DNA of 64,000 nucleotides from Arthrobacter oryzae (GTDB lineage: Bacteria; Actinomycetota; Actinomycetes; Actinomycetales; Micrococcaceae): assembly GCF_030812315.1 (NCBI RefSeq), contig NZ_JAUSSM010000002.1, positions 1-64,000 on the forward strand. Direction: 5' to 3'. A program made the position numbers and the translations under genes. Positions 32,361 to 42,299 of this stretch are shown here, piece after piece. The notes beneath the pieces are model-generated. The model was not told the DNA's origin, did no database searches, and saw nothing but the letters and a program-made list of their open reading frames with translations. The first letter of the stretch is position 1. Each line of letters opens with the position of its first letter.

Positions 32361-34520
32361 CTAGCCCTTCGGGTGCAATCCCGCCTGTTCCACGAGTTCA
32401 GCCAGCCATGGTCGATGACCTTGGTGGAAAACCATTCCGTCGGGCAGTCCCTGGACTGAGGGTACGGAATTGATGATGTCTATGGTGATTCGGCCGCCAG
32501 CCATGGGCGCGTTGGTGATGTGCAGGTCGCCATATGAATCCGGGAGCACCGGATCCAGCCAAAATCCGCCACGGGAAACATGGGTGTCATAGCGCATCAG
32601 GCTTGTCACGAGCTGGATCGGGGTGGTCGCTGCCCAGGCTTGGGGGGAGCACGCCGTTGGATATGGCACCGGCTCAGCGAACTGCTCCCGGCTGAAGCCG
32701 CAGAACAGTTCCGGCAGCCGCCCGCCCGAATAGTCGGCAGCCTCCAGGAGGGCAGTGGAGATCCGTTTCGCCTGCTCCACGAAGCCGTAGCGCATGAGGC
32801 CAGCCACGATAACCGCGTTGTCATGGGGCCAGACCGACCCGTTGTGGTAGCTGGCCGGATTGTAGGCGCCCATATCGCTGGCGAGGGTGCGCACACCCCA
32901 ACCACTGAACATCTCCGGAGACATCAGCCGTTCGGCCACCAGCGGTGCCTTGTCCTCATCAACCAGACCGACCCATAGGCAGTGGCCCATGTTGGACGCG
33001 CACGCGTCGACCGGCCGTTTCTTGCCGTCCAGTGCGATCGCATAGTAGCCGCGCTCGGGCAGCCAGAACTGCTCATTGAACCGCTTCTTCAGTTGGGCCG
33101 CTTCGTCGGCGAGTTGGGCCGCTAAACGTGCGTCGCCGGCGTCGTACGCTATCCAGGCGCGCGCCATGAATGCGTCGTAGACGTAGGCTTGCACTTCGCA
33201 GAGAGCGATAGGCGGTTCGGCCATGCGGCCGTTGGCGAAATTGATGCCGTCCCAGGAGTCCTTCCAGCCCTGATTGATGAGCCCCCGGGGGTTGAGGCGC
33301 TCATATTCGACAAAGCCGTCGCCGTCCTTGTCCCCATAGTTGCGGATCCAGTCGAGGGCACGGTCGGCATTGGGCAGCAGCGCGGCGATGGTCTCGGCGG
33401 CAAAGCCCCAGCGGCTCACCGATCCGAGTACAGCCACGAAAAGAGGAGTGGCGTCCGCGCTGCCGTAGTAGATGTTCTTTCCGCCGAGGGACAGACCGCT
33501 TGAGACATCGAGCCTGACCTCGTGCAGGATTTTCCCCGGTTCTTCCTCGCTTACCGGATCCTCTACGCTGCCCTGGCGGTCAGCCAGCGTCTGGAGCGTG
33601 CCGAGGGCCAGTGATGGGTCCACCGGCATGGACATTTCTGAAGCCCACAGTGAGTCCCTGCCGAACAGGGTCATGAACCAAGGGGCGCCAGCGGCCACCA
33701 CAACCCGCTCAGGGTGGTTCGGATCCTCGATGCGAAGCGCGCCCAGGTCGTCGTAGCTGCGACGGAGAGTCCGTTCGATGGACTGGTTGCCCATATGTAG
33801 CTTCGGAATCTTCGCCACCCACTCTTGCTGGCGGCGGTCCCTGGGGGATATACCATCGCCCTCAGTGTGGACGAACGACGGCGGCGGAGGGCTGGCCGCC
33901 TCGTTGCTCGGCACGGCGGTGAGGACAGTACTCCACTGGCTGTGTGGCGCGACAGTCACGCTGTACGTCAACGCGTCATGCGTGACGTCGGCCCCAGGGG
34001 CCTGGACAACGATGCCCTTCCGGACATCCTGCCAGATAGCCCGGATGGTCAGGGAATCACCGTCCACTTCCCTGGTTTCTTCCCAGCGCCGCTGGATCCG
34101 GGCCTCCTTAACCTCGAAAAGGTCAGCGAAATCTGCTTCAGCCCTCAAGGAAATGACGCACGCAGCGGGCTCGATCGAGTGATTGCGAATAGTGACCTGC
34201 TCCTGGATCCCTGCGCCCACTTCTCGCAGCCGCTCCACTATCACCGGGCTGTCCGCGTACCCGTCCGAGCGGGTAACGCGGGCGGCAAACAGCGCCCTGT
34301 ACGGCTCTTTCGTCTGCGCTGCCAGCGGTTCCAGCGGTTGCCCGTTGACGGTCAGGCTCCAGCGGGACAGGATGCGCGTGTCCTGGAAGAAAACCCCGTG
34401 CGGATGTTCGGGATGGATATCACCATTTAACAAGGAGATGCAGAAGGACGTGCCTTCCACGAGGGTGATCGTCCCTGCTCCGACAGGTCCGGCAGCAGTG
34501 TCAGCGTTCCATCCAGCCAT
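32361..34520 (-). CDS. Glycogen debranching enzyme-like amylo-alpha-1,6-glucosidase
   Basis: 719 residues: N-terminal GDE_N_bis beta domain (SFCISLLNGDIHPEHPHGVF, DTRILSRWSL) and C-terminal (alpha/alpha)6 domain with AGAPWFMTLFGRDSLWASEM, NQGWKDSWDGI and GSVWPHDNAVIVAGLMRYG. The acidic residues of these motifs are the likely catalytic ones. It trims alpha-glucosidic branches or oligosaccharides in the cytoplasm. Single gene, no close partner. Confidence 0.9.
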   Translation of the reverse strand: MAGWNADTAAGPVGAGTITLVEGTSFCISLLNGDIHPEHPHGVFFQDTRILSRWSLTVNGQPLEPLAAQTKEPYRALFAARVTRSDGYADSPVIVERLREVGAGIQEQVTIRNHSIEPAACVISLRAEADFADLFEVKEARIQRRWEETREVDGDSLTIRAIWQDVRKGIVVQAPGADVTHDALTYSVTVAPHSQWSTVLTAVPSNEAASPPPPSFVHTEGDGISPRDRRQQEWVAKIPKLHMGNQSIERTLRRSYDDLGALRIEDPNHPERVVVAAGAPWFMTLFGRDSLWASEMSMPVDPSLALGTLQTLADRQGSVEDPVSEEEPGKILHEVRLDVSSGLSLGGKNIYYGSADATPLFVAVLGSVSRWGFAAETIAALLPNADRALDWIRNYGDKDGDGFVEYERLNPRGLINQGWKDSWDGINFANGRMAEPPIALCEVQAYVYDAFMARAWIAYDAGDARLAAQLADEAAQLKKRFNEQFWLPERGYYAIALDGKKRPVDACASNMGHCLWVGLVDEDKAPLVAERLMSPEMFSGWGVRTLASDMGAYNPASYHNGSVWPHDNAVIVAGLMRYGFVEQAKRISTALLEAADYSGGRLPELFCGFSREQFAEPVPYPTACSPQAWAATTPIQLVTSLMRYDTHVSRGGFWLDPVLPDSYGDLHITNAPMAGGRITIDIINSVPSVQGLPDGMVFHQGHRPWLAELVEQAGLHPKG

Positions 34521-34647
34521 CCCGGCCCCTTTATGAAAACCAACGCCGGCGCCCCCGGACCATCAAGTCATGCTGCTGGCCGGCATCGCCATGTTCTATA
34601 CGACGCTACTCTTGCTTGCCCACGGATTCCAGCGGCTTACCGCGTGC

Positions 34648-34866
34648 CTAGTAGGAATAGACAGTGTCGTTGACCAGCAACTCGTATTCATCCTCAATGT
34701 GGAACAGTCGGCGATCGCCGATTCCGTCTGTGACCCAAATCGTTCGACCATCTTCCGTCCGGTCATCGATAGAGCCTTTGTGGGCCTGCACGCCGTGCCT
34801 GAGAAGAGTGACGAAGTCTCCGCGCTGGAGGGATGTCCACATAGCTGCACTACGGCTCTGCCGCAT
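34648..34866 (-). CDS. Hypothetical protein, 72 aa
   Basis: ATG at 34866 with GAAGGA upstream. Small beta-rich protein: QRGDFVTLLRHGVQAHKGSI, GRTIWVTDGIGDRRLFHIED. No family assigned. The exact operator 12-mer at 34930 lies 64 bp before its start, so it may belong to the same regulon. Confidence 0.6.
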   Translation of the reverse strand: MRQSRSAAMWTSLQRGDFVTLLRHGVQAHKGSIDDRTEDGRTIWVTDGIGDRRLFHIEDEYELLVNDTVYSY

Positions 34867-34929
34867 GTCTTGTTGTCCTTCTTGCCTTGGTTGAATTCCT
34901 AAAGATTTCCCCGGCACATTCTATCGTCG

Positions 34930-34941
34930 ATTGTTGACAAT
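34930..34941. promoter_or_regulatory. Exact 12-mer operator (reverse orientation ATTGTTGACAAT)
   Basis: Reverse complement of the sites at 4411, 42250 and 46249. Lies between a small ORF at 34866 and the 3' end of the first GntR gene; no obvious catabolic gene is driven from here, so it may mark a lost promoter. Confidence 0.55.
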
Positions 34942-35077
34942 TACCAGGTGATAGCAGTGCCTTCCAATGAAGGCAGGCACGTCAGTACAGGGCGCAGCCC
35001 TCGTTGCCCTATCCGCGGCCAATTCTCCGGGCGAATCCCGAATGAGCCCCCGTGCAGCAGAGACTGTTCAGGGGGTT

Positions 35078-35803
35078 CTAGCCCACGTCAGTGGGAGGGG
35101 TTTCCCCTGTAGTTCCGTCTTTGGCTTGTGTGGGTGCGGTGAGATCCTCAACGGCCTTTTGCATGTGCTGCTTGATGGCCTTGAGTAGTCCTTTTCTGTC
35201 GCCTGCTGCGAGGAGATCCAGAAGGTTCTGGTGTTCCTGCACCAGATCGTCCGCTCGGGGGTAGGAAACTTCCAGATTGAGAATGCACATCCTGGATTCC
35301 GCGGCGAGGGTCTTGTAAATCCGGGTCAGGCGGGTGTTGCCTGCGCCGGCAACGAAGGAGGTATGAAATTCCATGTCCAGCCGCGCAATTGCCTGCCAGT
35401 CGGACACGGCAACCTGTTTTGCCATGTCTTTGACGATTCCCTTCAGCACCTGGCATGTGTCGTCGATCTGCTGTTGCCCGGCGTCCATCAGTGTATTTGC
35501 GGCGGTTGTTTCGACGGCCTCACGGACGGTGTAAATCTCCTTGATGTCGCCAGTTGTAAGCTCCAGGACGAACACCCCCCGGTTGCGATGGCTCACGAGG
35601 ATCCCCTCCTGGGCCAGCCGCTGCAACGCCTCACGGACAGGACCCCGGGACGTCCGAAGCTGGCCTGAAAGGATGGATTCATTAATCTGCTGTCCTGGGC
35701 GGAAGACCCCCTGGACGATTTGCTCCCGCAGTTGATCCGCAATCAGTTGCGCTGTGGGCCTTCCCTCGAGCACAAGCAGTCCTTCCGGCGCCGTCATTGA
35801 CAT
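35078..35803 (-). CDS. GntR/FadR (FCD) family transcriptional regulator, paralogue 1
   Basis: 241 residues from ATG 35803 (MSMTAPEG, good site GGGAGATAAAAGG). N-terminal winged HTH: AQLIADQLREQIVQGVFRPG, TSRGPVREALQRLAQEG; C-terminal FCD domain with likely metal ligands in RLDMEFHTSFV and VQEHQNLLDLL. Very close to the regulator at 38752-39450 through both domains. It follows the ABC genes on the same strand and probably represses them through the ATTGTCAACAAT sites. Confidence 0.92.
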   Translation of the reverse strand: MSMTAPEGLLVLEGRPTAQLIADQLREQIVQGVFRPGQQINESILSGQLRTSRGPVREALQRLAQEGILVSHRNRGVFVLELTTGDIKEIYTVREAVETTAANTLMDAGQQQIDDTCQVLKGIVKDMAKQVAVSDWQAIARLDMEFHTSFVAGAGNTRLTRIYKTLAAESRMCILNLEVSYPRADDLVQEHQNLLDLLAAGDRKGLLKAIKQHMQKAVEDLTAPTQAKDGTTGETPPTDVG

Positions 35804-35888
35804 CCTTTTATCTCCCTCTCGTAGGTGTAACAAAATTCAGGCAGTCAGAACTACCAAGGCCCATGATGACCAGCTTTCCGTTCATCGG

Positions 35889-36656
35889 TCAGAGCACCTT
35901 ATCCAGAAAGGCCTTGGTCCGGAGCTCTTTCGGATCGGCTAGGACCGCCCGTGCATCGCCGCGTTCGACGACGACGCCTTCATCCATGAACAGAAGGGAG
36001 TCGGACACCTCCCTGGCAAAACCCATTTCATGCGTAACGACCACCATGGTCATGCCCTTCTTGGCCAGGTCCTTCATGACTGCCAGGACCTCGCCGACTT
36101 TCTCGGGATCCAAGGCACTCGTGGGCTCGTCGAAGAGCATGATTTCGGGGTCCATTGCCAGGGAACGGGCGATTGCGACACGCTGCTGCTGGCCGCCGGA
36201 AAGCTGTGCCGGGTAGTAGTCCCCGAACCCGGCCAGGCCGACACTTGCCAGCAGCTCCTGGGCACGCTTGGCGGACTCCTTCCTGTCAGCACCCTTGACC
36301 AGCACGGGGCCGGCCATGATGTTTTCCCGGGAAGTCATGTTGGGAAAGAGGTTAAATTGCTGGAAAACCATGCCGATTCTGGTGCGCTGTTCGGCGATTT
36401 CCTTCTTGCTGAGGGCATGGAAGGCGGTTTCGGTTTCGTAGTAACCGAGGTCTTCGCCGTTGACTTTGAGAACCCCTGAGTCGACGGTCTCCAGGCCGTT
36501 AACGCAGCGCAGAAGGGTTGATTTGCCGGACCCGCTGGGCCCAATGATGCAACAGATTTCACCGCTGGCGATGTCGAGATCAACGTCTTTCAAGACCAAT
36601 TTGGGGCCGAAGGACTTTCGGATTCCGCGGGCGTGAATGGTGCCGTCGGCACTCAT
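35889..36656 (-). CDS. Amino-acid ABC transporter ATP-binding protein (system 1)
   Basis: 255 residues. Walker [10 protein letters not shown] (39-47), signature [14 protein letters not shown], Walker [15 protein letters not shown] and the switch His in VVTHEMGFA are all intact. GlnQ/HisP-type family. Its ATG overlaps the permease stop by four bases (ATGA). Nearly identical in layout to the ATPase at 43436-44203. Confidence 0.95.
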   Translation of the reverse strand: MSADGTIHARGIRKSFGPKLVLKDVDLDIASGEICCIIGPSGSGKSTLLRCVNGLETVDSGVLKVNGEDLGYYETETAFHALSKKEIAEQRTRIGMVFQQFNLFPNMTSRENIMAGPVLVKGADRKESAKRAQELLASVGLAGFGDYYPAQLSGGQQQRVAIARSLAMDPEIMLFDEPTSALDPEKVGEVLAVMKDLAKKGMTMVVVTHEMGFAREVSDSLLFMDEGVVVERGDARAVLADPKELRTKAFLDKVL

Positions 36657-37582
36657 CGGGCGATACCTTCCGGTGCTGTCAGCACAATCCCTTTCGCCTT
36701 ACGGGGAATCCTGGAGGATGTGCGCGAGTATTTTTGCTCCAGCTTGGACTGGGGGTAGCTCAGCAGCAGGGTCATCACGAGGTACCAGAGGCTGGCGACG
36801 ATCAGCAGCGGGATGGTCTCGTACGTGCGGGCATAGATGAGCTGGGCGCTTTGGAGCAGTTCCGCGACGCCTAGGACGCTGACGAGTGAGGTTTCCTTGA
36901 ACATGCCGATGACCTGGTTGCCGGTCGCCGGAATGATCGAGGGCATGGCCTGGGGAATGATGACCTTGCGCATCTTCATCGCACCGCTCATGCCGAGCGA
37001 GTCGGCGGCCTCGATCTGGCCCTTGCCGACGGATGAGAAGCCCCCGCGGATGATCTCGGCCATGTACGCGGCCTCGTTGAGGGTCAGGCCGATAAGGGCT
37101 GCCGTGATGGGCGCTATCAGGGCGTTCACGTCGATCGCGATGCCGATGTCGGTGAACGGTATGCCGAGGGTCAGGTTCGGGTACAGTGCGGCGATGTTGA
37201 ACCAGAAGATCAGCTGCACCAGGACCGGTGTGCCACGGAACAGGGTGATGTAGACGCCCGCTGTGGCCGCGATGGGTTTGATGCGGGAGGACCTCATGAT
37301 CGCAAGCAGGAGACCGAGTAGTGTTCCGAGGACCATGCTGGCAACCGTGAGGAAGATGGTGAGCATCAGGCCGCGGATGATGGTTTCGTGGGTGAAGTAC
37401 CTGGCGACCACGCCCCACCTGAAGTTGGGGTTGGTCGATACGGAGAGGAGTATGCCCAAGGCCAGAAGGCAACATACGATCCAGGCGATATATTCAAAGG
37501 CACTTCGACGCCGCAGCCTTGGTTTGAGTGCCGGGTCTTTCCCGCTGGTGGTTTGGCGTCTGTGGCCAAGGAATTTCAGCAC
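36653..37582 (-). CDS. Amino-acid ABC transporter permease (system 1)
   Basis: 309 residues from a GTG at 37582 with AGGGGG before it, nine bases after the binding protein's stop. HisM-type permease: [60 protein letters not shown] (EAA region), [17 protein letters not shown]. It moves the bound amino acid across the membrane. Paralogue at 44200-45132. Confidence 0.93.
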   Translation of the reverse strand: MLKFLGHRRQTTSGKDPALKPRLRRRSAFEYIAWIVCCLLALGILLSVSTNPNFRWGVVARYFTHETIIRGLMLTIFLTVASMVLGTLLGLLLAIMRSSRIKPIAATAGVYITLFRGTPVLVQLIFWFNIAALYPNLTLGIPFTDIGIAIDVNALIAPITAALIGLTLNEAAYMAEIIRGGFSSVGKGQIEAADSLGMSGAMKMRKVIIPQAMPSIIPATGNQVIGMFKETSLVSVLGVAELLQSAQLIYARTYETIPLLIVASLWYLVMTLLLSYPQSKLEQKYSRTSSRIPRKAKGIVLTAPEGIAR

Positions 37583-37590
37583 ACTGCCCC

Positions 37591-38511
37591 CTAGTTGAGT
37601 TTCGCTTCGGTGATGGCGCCTGTCTCGAGGCCCCAATTGGCGAGCGACTTTTTGTATTCGGGGCTGTCCAGGACGGACTGGGTGGCCTTCTGCAGGGCCG
37701 GCGTCAGCGGCGAGCCCTTCTTCAGGGCAATGGCAACCACGTGATCCGACCGCGTGTCCACCTGCGGAGTCAGAATCGTGAAGGTGCTCGGCTGCTGCTG
37801 GTCTGCCCAAACGAGCGAAACAGTGTCGTAGAAGACGCCGTCGACTCGCTTGGAACTCAATTGCGTGAGTGCCTCCTGGATGTTGGGAAGTGTGACGCCG
37901 TTAATGGCGGGCTTGCCCTTGGAGGTGCAGGTCCACTCGGAGACATTCGGCAGGTGCTTCAGCTGAGCATTCGAGCCTTTGGTGACCGCAATGCTCCTGC
38001 CGCACATGTCATCGTTGCTGATTTTTAAGGGATTGCCTTCGCTCACGGCAACAGAAACCCCTCCATTGAAGTAGTCGATCATGTCCAGCACGTTCAGCCG
38101 CTCGGGCGTGGGGGACATGGTAGTGGCGGTGAAGTCGTAGCGGCCACCGTCAAGACCGGGAATGATGGTGTCGAACGCAGTGTTCTCGAACTTCAGCTTC
38201 AGGCCCAGCTTCTTGGCAATCAGCCGTGCCATGTCCGGGTTGAGGCCGATCGGAGTGACGTTGTCATCGGCGAGGAACGTGGTGGGCGGGTAGTGAAGAT
38301 CCATGGCCACCGTGAGTTCACCCTTGTCCTTGTAGGACTGCGGCAAGAGCTTTACCGCGGCGTCGTCGGGCTGGACTCCCTCGGAGATGTCAGCCGTATT
38401 CGACGTGTTCGGGCCCTCCCGCGCCGGATCACTGCCGCCGCCGCACCCGAAGAGTGCCAACAGAACCGCCAATCCTGCAACTGCACGCTGGACTTTGCTT
38501 CTGGTCTTCAT
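37591..38511 (-). CDS. Amino-acid ABC transporter substrate-binding lipoprotein (system 1)
   Basis: 306 residues, lipobox ALFGC, type 3 binding fold: GELTVAMDLHYPPTTFLADD, LDGGRYDFTATTMS, CGRSIAVTKGSNAQL. A matched Cys pair (MCGRS and EWTCTSKG) may form a disulphide, as in the other copy. First gene of the operon binding protein-permease-ATPase-regulator. Paralogue of 45143-46063 and of the partial gene at 1-434. Confidence 0.93.
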   Translation of the reverse strand: MKTRSKVQRAVAGLAVLLALFGCGGGSDPAREGPNTSNTADISEGVQPDDAAVKLLPQSYKDKGELTVAMDLHYPPTTFLADDNVTPIGLNPDMARLIAKKLGLKLKFENTAFDTIIPGLDGGRYDFTATTMSPTPERLNVLDMIDYFNGGVSVAVSEGNPLKISNDDMCGRSIAVTKGSNAQLKHLPNVSEWTCTSKGKPAINGVTLPNIQEALTQLSSKRVDGVFYDTVSLVWADQQQPSTFTILTPQVDTRSDHVVAIALKKGSPLTPALQKATQSVLDSPEYKKSLANWGLETGAITEAKLN

Positions 38512-38602
38512 CGCTGCTTCCCTGGGGGGTGGTGCCGGAATCGACTCCTGATCGGACCGCCCCTAATGTTCTTATTTACTAATGGAACCACCCGAATCGC
38601 AG

Positions 38603-38614
38603 ATAATCGACAAT
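38603..38614. promoter_or_regulatory. Degenerate operator upstream of ABC system 1
   Basis: ATAATCGACAAT matches ATTGTTGACAAT at 9 of 12 positions, 92 bp before the binding-protein start. Confidence 0.35.
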
Positions 38615-38688
38615 TTACAGAAAGTTTTTGGCGCGTATCTTTTCGTCCCGTCTACGCACGTGGCGGGCAACCCACAGTGCAAAAGGGA

Positions 38689-38722
38689 AGAGGTGGCCAG
38701 GTCCATGGGACCTGGCCACCTC
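38689..38722 (-). terminator. Terminator after the second GntR gene
   Basis: AGAGGTGGCCAG and CTGGCCACCTCT form a perfect stem with a short GTCC/GGAC inner pairing. On the minus strand it follows the regulator's stop at 38752. Confidence 0.75.
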
Positions 38723-38751
38723 TTCACTGTGGATCCTGCTTGAGGAATGCT

Positions 38752-39450
38752 CTAGGCGATGATTTCGTCGTCTTGCCTCGTGACGGTGAGATCTTCAACA
38801 GCCTTTTGCAGGTGGCGTTTAACGGCCTGCTGAAGTCCATTTCTGTCTTTCGCTTCGAGCAGGTCCAGCAGGTTTTGGTGTTCCTGAACCAACACATCCA
38901 GGCGGGGGTAGGCAACTTCCAGGCTGAGAATGCACATTCTCGACTCGGCCGCGAGTGTCTCGTAAATCCGGATTAGGCGGGTATTGCCCGTGCCTGCAAC
39001 GAAGGACGTGTGGAATTGCATGTCCAACCGTGCAATCGCCTGCCAGTCGGATACGGCAACGTGCTTTGCCATGTCCCTGATGATTTCCTTCAATCCCAGG
39101 CAAGTGTCGTTGATCTGATCCTGCCCGGCATCCATCAAGGTGTCGGACGCGGCCAGTTCCACGGCCTCGCGGACGGCGTAGATCTCCTTGATGTCGGCGG
39201 TCGAAAGCTCCAGGACGAAGACTCCACGGTTACGGTGGCTGATCAGGAGACCCTCCTGGCACAGGCGCTGCAATGCTTCCCTGAGTGGGCCCCTGGACGT
39301 ACGGAACTGCGCGGCCACCGCAGATTCATTGATCTGCTGTCCCGGGCGGAAGGTCCCCTGGACGATTTGTTCCCGCAACTGATCGGCGATCAGCTGCGCC
39401 GTGGGCCTTCCTTCCAGAACAAACAGTCCTTCTGGTGCCGCCATTGACAT
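38752..39450 (-). CDS. GntR/FadR (FCD) family transcriptional regulator, paralogue 2
   Basis: 232 residues (MSMAAPEG start at 39450; 39444 also possible). HTH AQLIADQLREQIVQGTFRPG and TSRGPLREALQRLCQEG; FCD domain RLDMQFHTSFVAGTGNTRL, VQEHQNLLDLLEAKD. The recognition-helix region is the same as in paralogue 1, so both may bind the same operators, while effector-domain differences could give two responses. Last gene after the transaminase and dehydrogenase. Confidence 0.92.
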   Translation of the reverse strand: MSMAAPEGLFVLEGRPTAQLIADQLREQIVQGTFRPGQQINESAVAAQFRTSRGPLREALQRLCQEGLLISHRNRGVFVLELSTADIKEIYAVREAVELAASDTLMDAGQDQINDTCLGLKEIIRDMAKHVAVSDWQAIARLDMQFHTSFVAGTGNTRLIRIYETLAAESRMCILSLEVAYPRLDVLVQEHQNLLDLLEAKDRNGLQQAVKRHLQKAVEDLTVTRQDDEIIA

Positions 39451-39484
39451 CCCCCTCATTTCATTCTTCGGCTTACTGCGCTCT

Positions 39485-40939
39485 CTAGACCGCTATTGCG
39501 GTGTACTTGGTCTCAAGAAATTCTTCGATGCCAATCTTGCCGCCTTCGCGTCCCAGCCCGGACTGCTTGACGCCGCCGAACGGGGCTGCAGGATTGGACA
39601 CAAGGCCGGTATTCAGTCCGACCATGCCGACTTCCAGTTCTGCGGAGAAGCGAAGGGCCTTATCCATGGTCTCAGTAAAGACGTAGCCAACGAGGCCCCA
39701 CTCCGTGTCGTTAGCGAGGCGAAGCACTTCGTCCTCGCTGTCGAACGCGGTGATGGCTGCTACCGGACCGAAAATTTCGGTGTTCATCAGGTCAGCATCC
39801 AGGGGCACGTCCGTCAGGACGGTGGGGGTGTAGAAATATCCGGGTCCTTCGGGGCGGGTACCGCCGGTCAGGACGCGTGCACCTTTGGCGACTGCGTCCG
39901 CCACGAGGCTTTCGACCTTGTCCAGGCCCTTCTGCTCAATGAGGGGCCCCACTTCGGTCCCGGCCAGGGCGCCGTTGCCTACCCGCAGTTCGGAGATCTT
40001 CTTGGCGAACTTCTCGCTGAATTCCCCCACCACTGAGCGGTGCACGAAGAAGCGGTTCGCGGCGGTGCAGGCCTCGCCCATGTTGCGCATTTTGGCCTTC
40101 ATGGCCCCGTCAACTGCCTTCTCGATGTCCGCGTCGGCCAGGACGATGAACGGGGCGTTTCCGCCCAGTTCCATCGAGGAGCGCATCACGTTGTCGGCCG
40201 CCTGGCGCAGCAGGATTTTGCCCACCTCGGTGGAGCCGGTGAAGCTGATCTTCCGTGCGATGCCGCTGCTGGTCCAGGTCCCAACCACGCTGGAGGCGCT
40301 GGAGGTCGTGACCACGTTCAGGACGCCGTCAGGAAGGCCTGCCTCCCGGAAGATCTGTACTAGGGCGAGGGACGTCAGCGGTGTCAGCTCGGCAGGCTTG
40401 AAGACCATGGTGCATCCGGCGGCGACGGCGGGGGCGATCTTGCGGGCGCCCATGGCCAGCGGGAAGTTCCACGGGGTGACGAGCACGCACGGACCGACAG
40501 GTTCCTTGGTGATCATGATCCGGGTGTTGCCGTCAACGGAGGTGGCGTGATCGCCGCCGATGCGGACGGCTTCTTCGGAGAACCAGCGGATCATTTCGGC
40601 CCCGTAGGCCACTTCGCCCTTAGCCTCTCCCAGGGGTTTGCCCATCTCGGCGGTCATGATCGCGGCGAGCCGGTCGGTGTTGGCAATCACCAGCTCAAAG
40701 GCGCGCCGCAGAATGTCGGCCCTTTCGCGCGGGGTGGACCTTGCCCACCCCGCCTGGGCGCGGCCGGCGGCCTCGATGGCTGCGCGGGCTTCTTCGGGCC
40801 CGCCATCCGCCACGTGGGCGATAATTTCGTTCGTGGCCGGGTTCTCCACGGGGAAAGTGGCGCCGCTGGCGGCCTTTTGCCACGCGCCATCGATGAACAG
40901 CTCAGTGTGGAGGCTATTGGGGTCAAATGAAGAGCTCAT
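39485..40939 (-). CDS. NAD(P)-dependent succinate-semialdehyde dehydrogenase-like aldehyde dehydrogenase
   Basis: 484 residues. ALDH catalytic residues: Glu257 in SMELGGNAPF, Cys291 in GEACTAANR; cofactor motif FTGSTEVGK and TPWNFPLAMGARK. The GEACTAANRF context and length are those of GabD-type enzymes. It follows the class III transaminase by 28 bp and should oxidise the semialdehyde that enzyme makes. Real substrate could be another omega-semialdehyde, for example malate semialdehyde. Confidence 0.92.
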   Translation of the reverse strand: MSSSFDPNSLHTELFIDGAWQKAASGATFPVENPATNEIIAHVADGGPEEARAAIEAAGRAQAGWARSTPRERADILRRAFELVIANTDRLAAIMTAEMGKPLGEAKGEVAYGAEMIRWFSEEAVRIGGDHATSVDGNTRIMITKEPVGPCVLVTPWNFPLAMGARKIAPAVAAGCTMVFKPAELTPLTSLALVQIFREAGLPDGVLNVVTTSSASSVVGTWTSSGIARKISFTGSTEVGKILLRQAADNVMRSSMELGGNAPFIVLADADIEKAVDGAMKAKMRNMGEACTAANRFFVHRSVVGEFSEKFAKKISELRVGNGALAGTEVGPLIEQKGLDKVESLVADAVAKGARVLTGGTRPEGPGYFYTPTVLTDVPLDADLMNTEIFGPVAAITAFDSEDEVLRLANDTEWGLVGYVFTETMDKALRFSAELEVGMVGLNTGLVSNPAAPFGGVKQSGLGREGGKIGIEEFLETKYTAIAV

Positions 40940-40967
40940 GTCACGCTTTCAAGGATCGTAGGAGAGA

Positions 40968-42230
40968 TTAGGAGGTGGCTGTTTTCAGGGCCTGGGTGAA
41001 CCTGGTCAGGCCGGCCTGGATCTCGTCGCTGGTTACGTTGAGCGCCGGGATGATGCGGACGACGTTGCCGTGCGGGCCGCAGGTGAGGAGGAGGAGTTCT
41101 TCTTTGATGGCTGCTTGCTGGACTGCCAGCGCCGTCGCGGCATCAGGGGTGTTGTCTGAAGACGTGAACTCGACGCCTTGCATGAGGCCGCGGCCCCGCA
41201 CGTTGCCGATTCCCGCAAATTCAGTCTTGAGCTGGTCAAGCCCTGCCCGCAGTTCATCGCCCCGGACCAGGGCATTCTCGACCAGGTTCTCGCGCTCGAT
41301 GACGCCCAGCGTTGCGACGCCGGCCGCGGCCGCTACGGCGTTTCCACCATAGGTGCCGCCCTGCGAGCCTGCCCATGCCTTGCCCATCAGCTCTGCCGAG
41401 GCGGCAATGGCCGAGATCGGGAAGCCGCTGGCGAGTCCCTTGGCGGTGATGACGACGTCAGGGGTGATGCCTGCCCAGTCGTGGCCCCAGAACTTGCCGG
41501 TGCGTCCGACGCCTGCCTGGACTTCGTCCAGGATGAGGACGATTCCGTGGCGGTCTGCGCGTTCCCGCAGTCCCTGCAGGAACGCCGGGGGAGTGGGGAT
41601 ATAACCGCCGTCGCCCAGGACGGGTTCGATAATGAAGCCTGCCGTGTCTGCGGGGCTGCTGATGCTCAGGAGGAGGTGGTCCAGTTCCTTCAGGGCGAAG
41701 GCGACGGCGGTTGCTTCGTCCCAGCCGTAGCGGTACCAGTGCGGGAAAGGCGCGATGTGCACGCCGCCCATAAGGGGAGAGAAACCGGAGCGGAACTTCG
41801 TGCCGGCCGTGGTGAGTGAGGCTGCGCCCACGGTCCGGCCGTGGAAGCCGCCGTGGAAGGAGATGATGTTGGGCCGCCCGGTGGCCATCCGGGCCAGGCG
41901 GACGGAAGCCTCCACTGCCTCGGAGCCGGACGTGGCGTAGAAAACGCTGTCCAGCCCCGAGGGCAGGAACTCTCCGAGCTTTTCGGTGAGCTCAAGCAAG
42001 GGCTTGTGCATCACGGTGGTGTACTGGGCATGGACAATCTTGCCGACCTGCTCGCGTGCTGCCGCTACGACATCGGGGTGGCAGTGACCCGTGCTGGTAA
42101 CACCGATTCCGGTGGTGAAATCGAGGTACTTTTTGCCGTCGGTCGCGTGGATCCAGCTGCCAAGGGCGTGGTCTACGACGACGGGAGTGGCCTGCTTGAG
42201 GAGGGGGCTGAGAGTTGCCATGGGCTTCAT
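40968..42230 (-). CDS. Class III aminotransferase, 4-aminobutyrate transaminase-like
   Basis: 420 residues. PLP-binding Lys264 in ITAKGLASGFP, Asp235 in LILDEVQAG, phosphate-binding SGSEAVEAS and HGGFHGRTVG. Acts on omega-amino groups, passing nitrogen to an oxo-acid. The exact operator 12-mer is only 20 bp before the ATG, a repressor-like position. Paired with the dehydrogenase downstream, as in GABA catabolism. Confidence 0.92.
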   Translation of the reverse strand: MKPMATLSPLLKQATPVVVDHALGSWIHATDGKKYLDFTTGIGVTSTGHCHPDVVAAAREQVGKIVHAQYTTVMHKPLLELTEKLGEFLPSGLDSVFYATSGSEAVEASVRLARMATGRPNIISFHGGFHGRTVGAASLTTAGTKFRSGFSPLMGGVHIAPFPHWYRYGWDEATAVAFALKELDHLLLSISSPADTAGFIIEPVLGDGGYIPTPPAFLQGLRERADRHGIVLILDEVQAGVGRTGKFWGHDWAGITPDVVITAKGLASGFPISAIAASAELMGKAWAGSQGGTYGGNAVAAAAGVATLGVIERENLVENALVRGDELRAGLDQLKTEFAGIGNVRGRGLMQGVEFTSSDNTPDAATALAVQQAAIKEELLLLTCGPHGNVVRIIPALNVTSDEIQAGLTRFTQALKTATS

Positions 42231-42249
42231 ACTTTCTTAGAGAGTGTAG

Positions 42250-42261
42250 ATTGTCAACAAT
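42250..42261. promoter_or_regulatory. Exact 12-mer operator in front of the aminotransferase
   Basis: ATTGTCAACAAT lies in the 69-bp gap between the oxidase stop and the aminotransferase start, suggesting that transaminase, dehydrogenase and regulator form their own transcription unit. Confidence 0.6.
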
Positions 42262-42299
42262 AGGCGATGTTGAGGGAATCGGAAAGGTAAGTGCTTCTA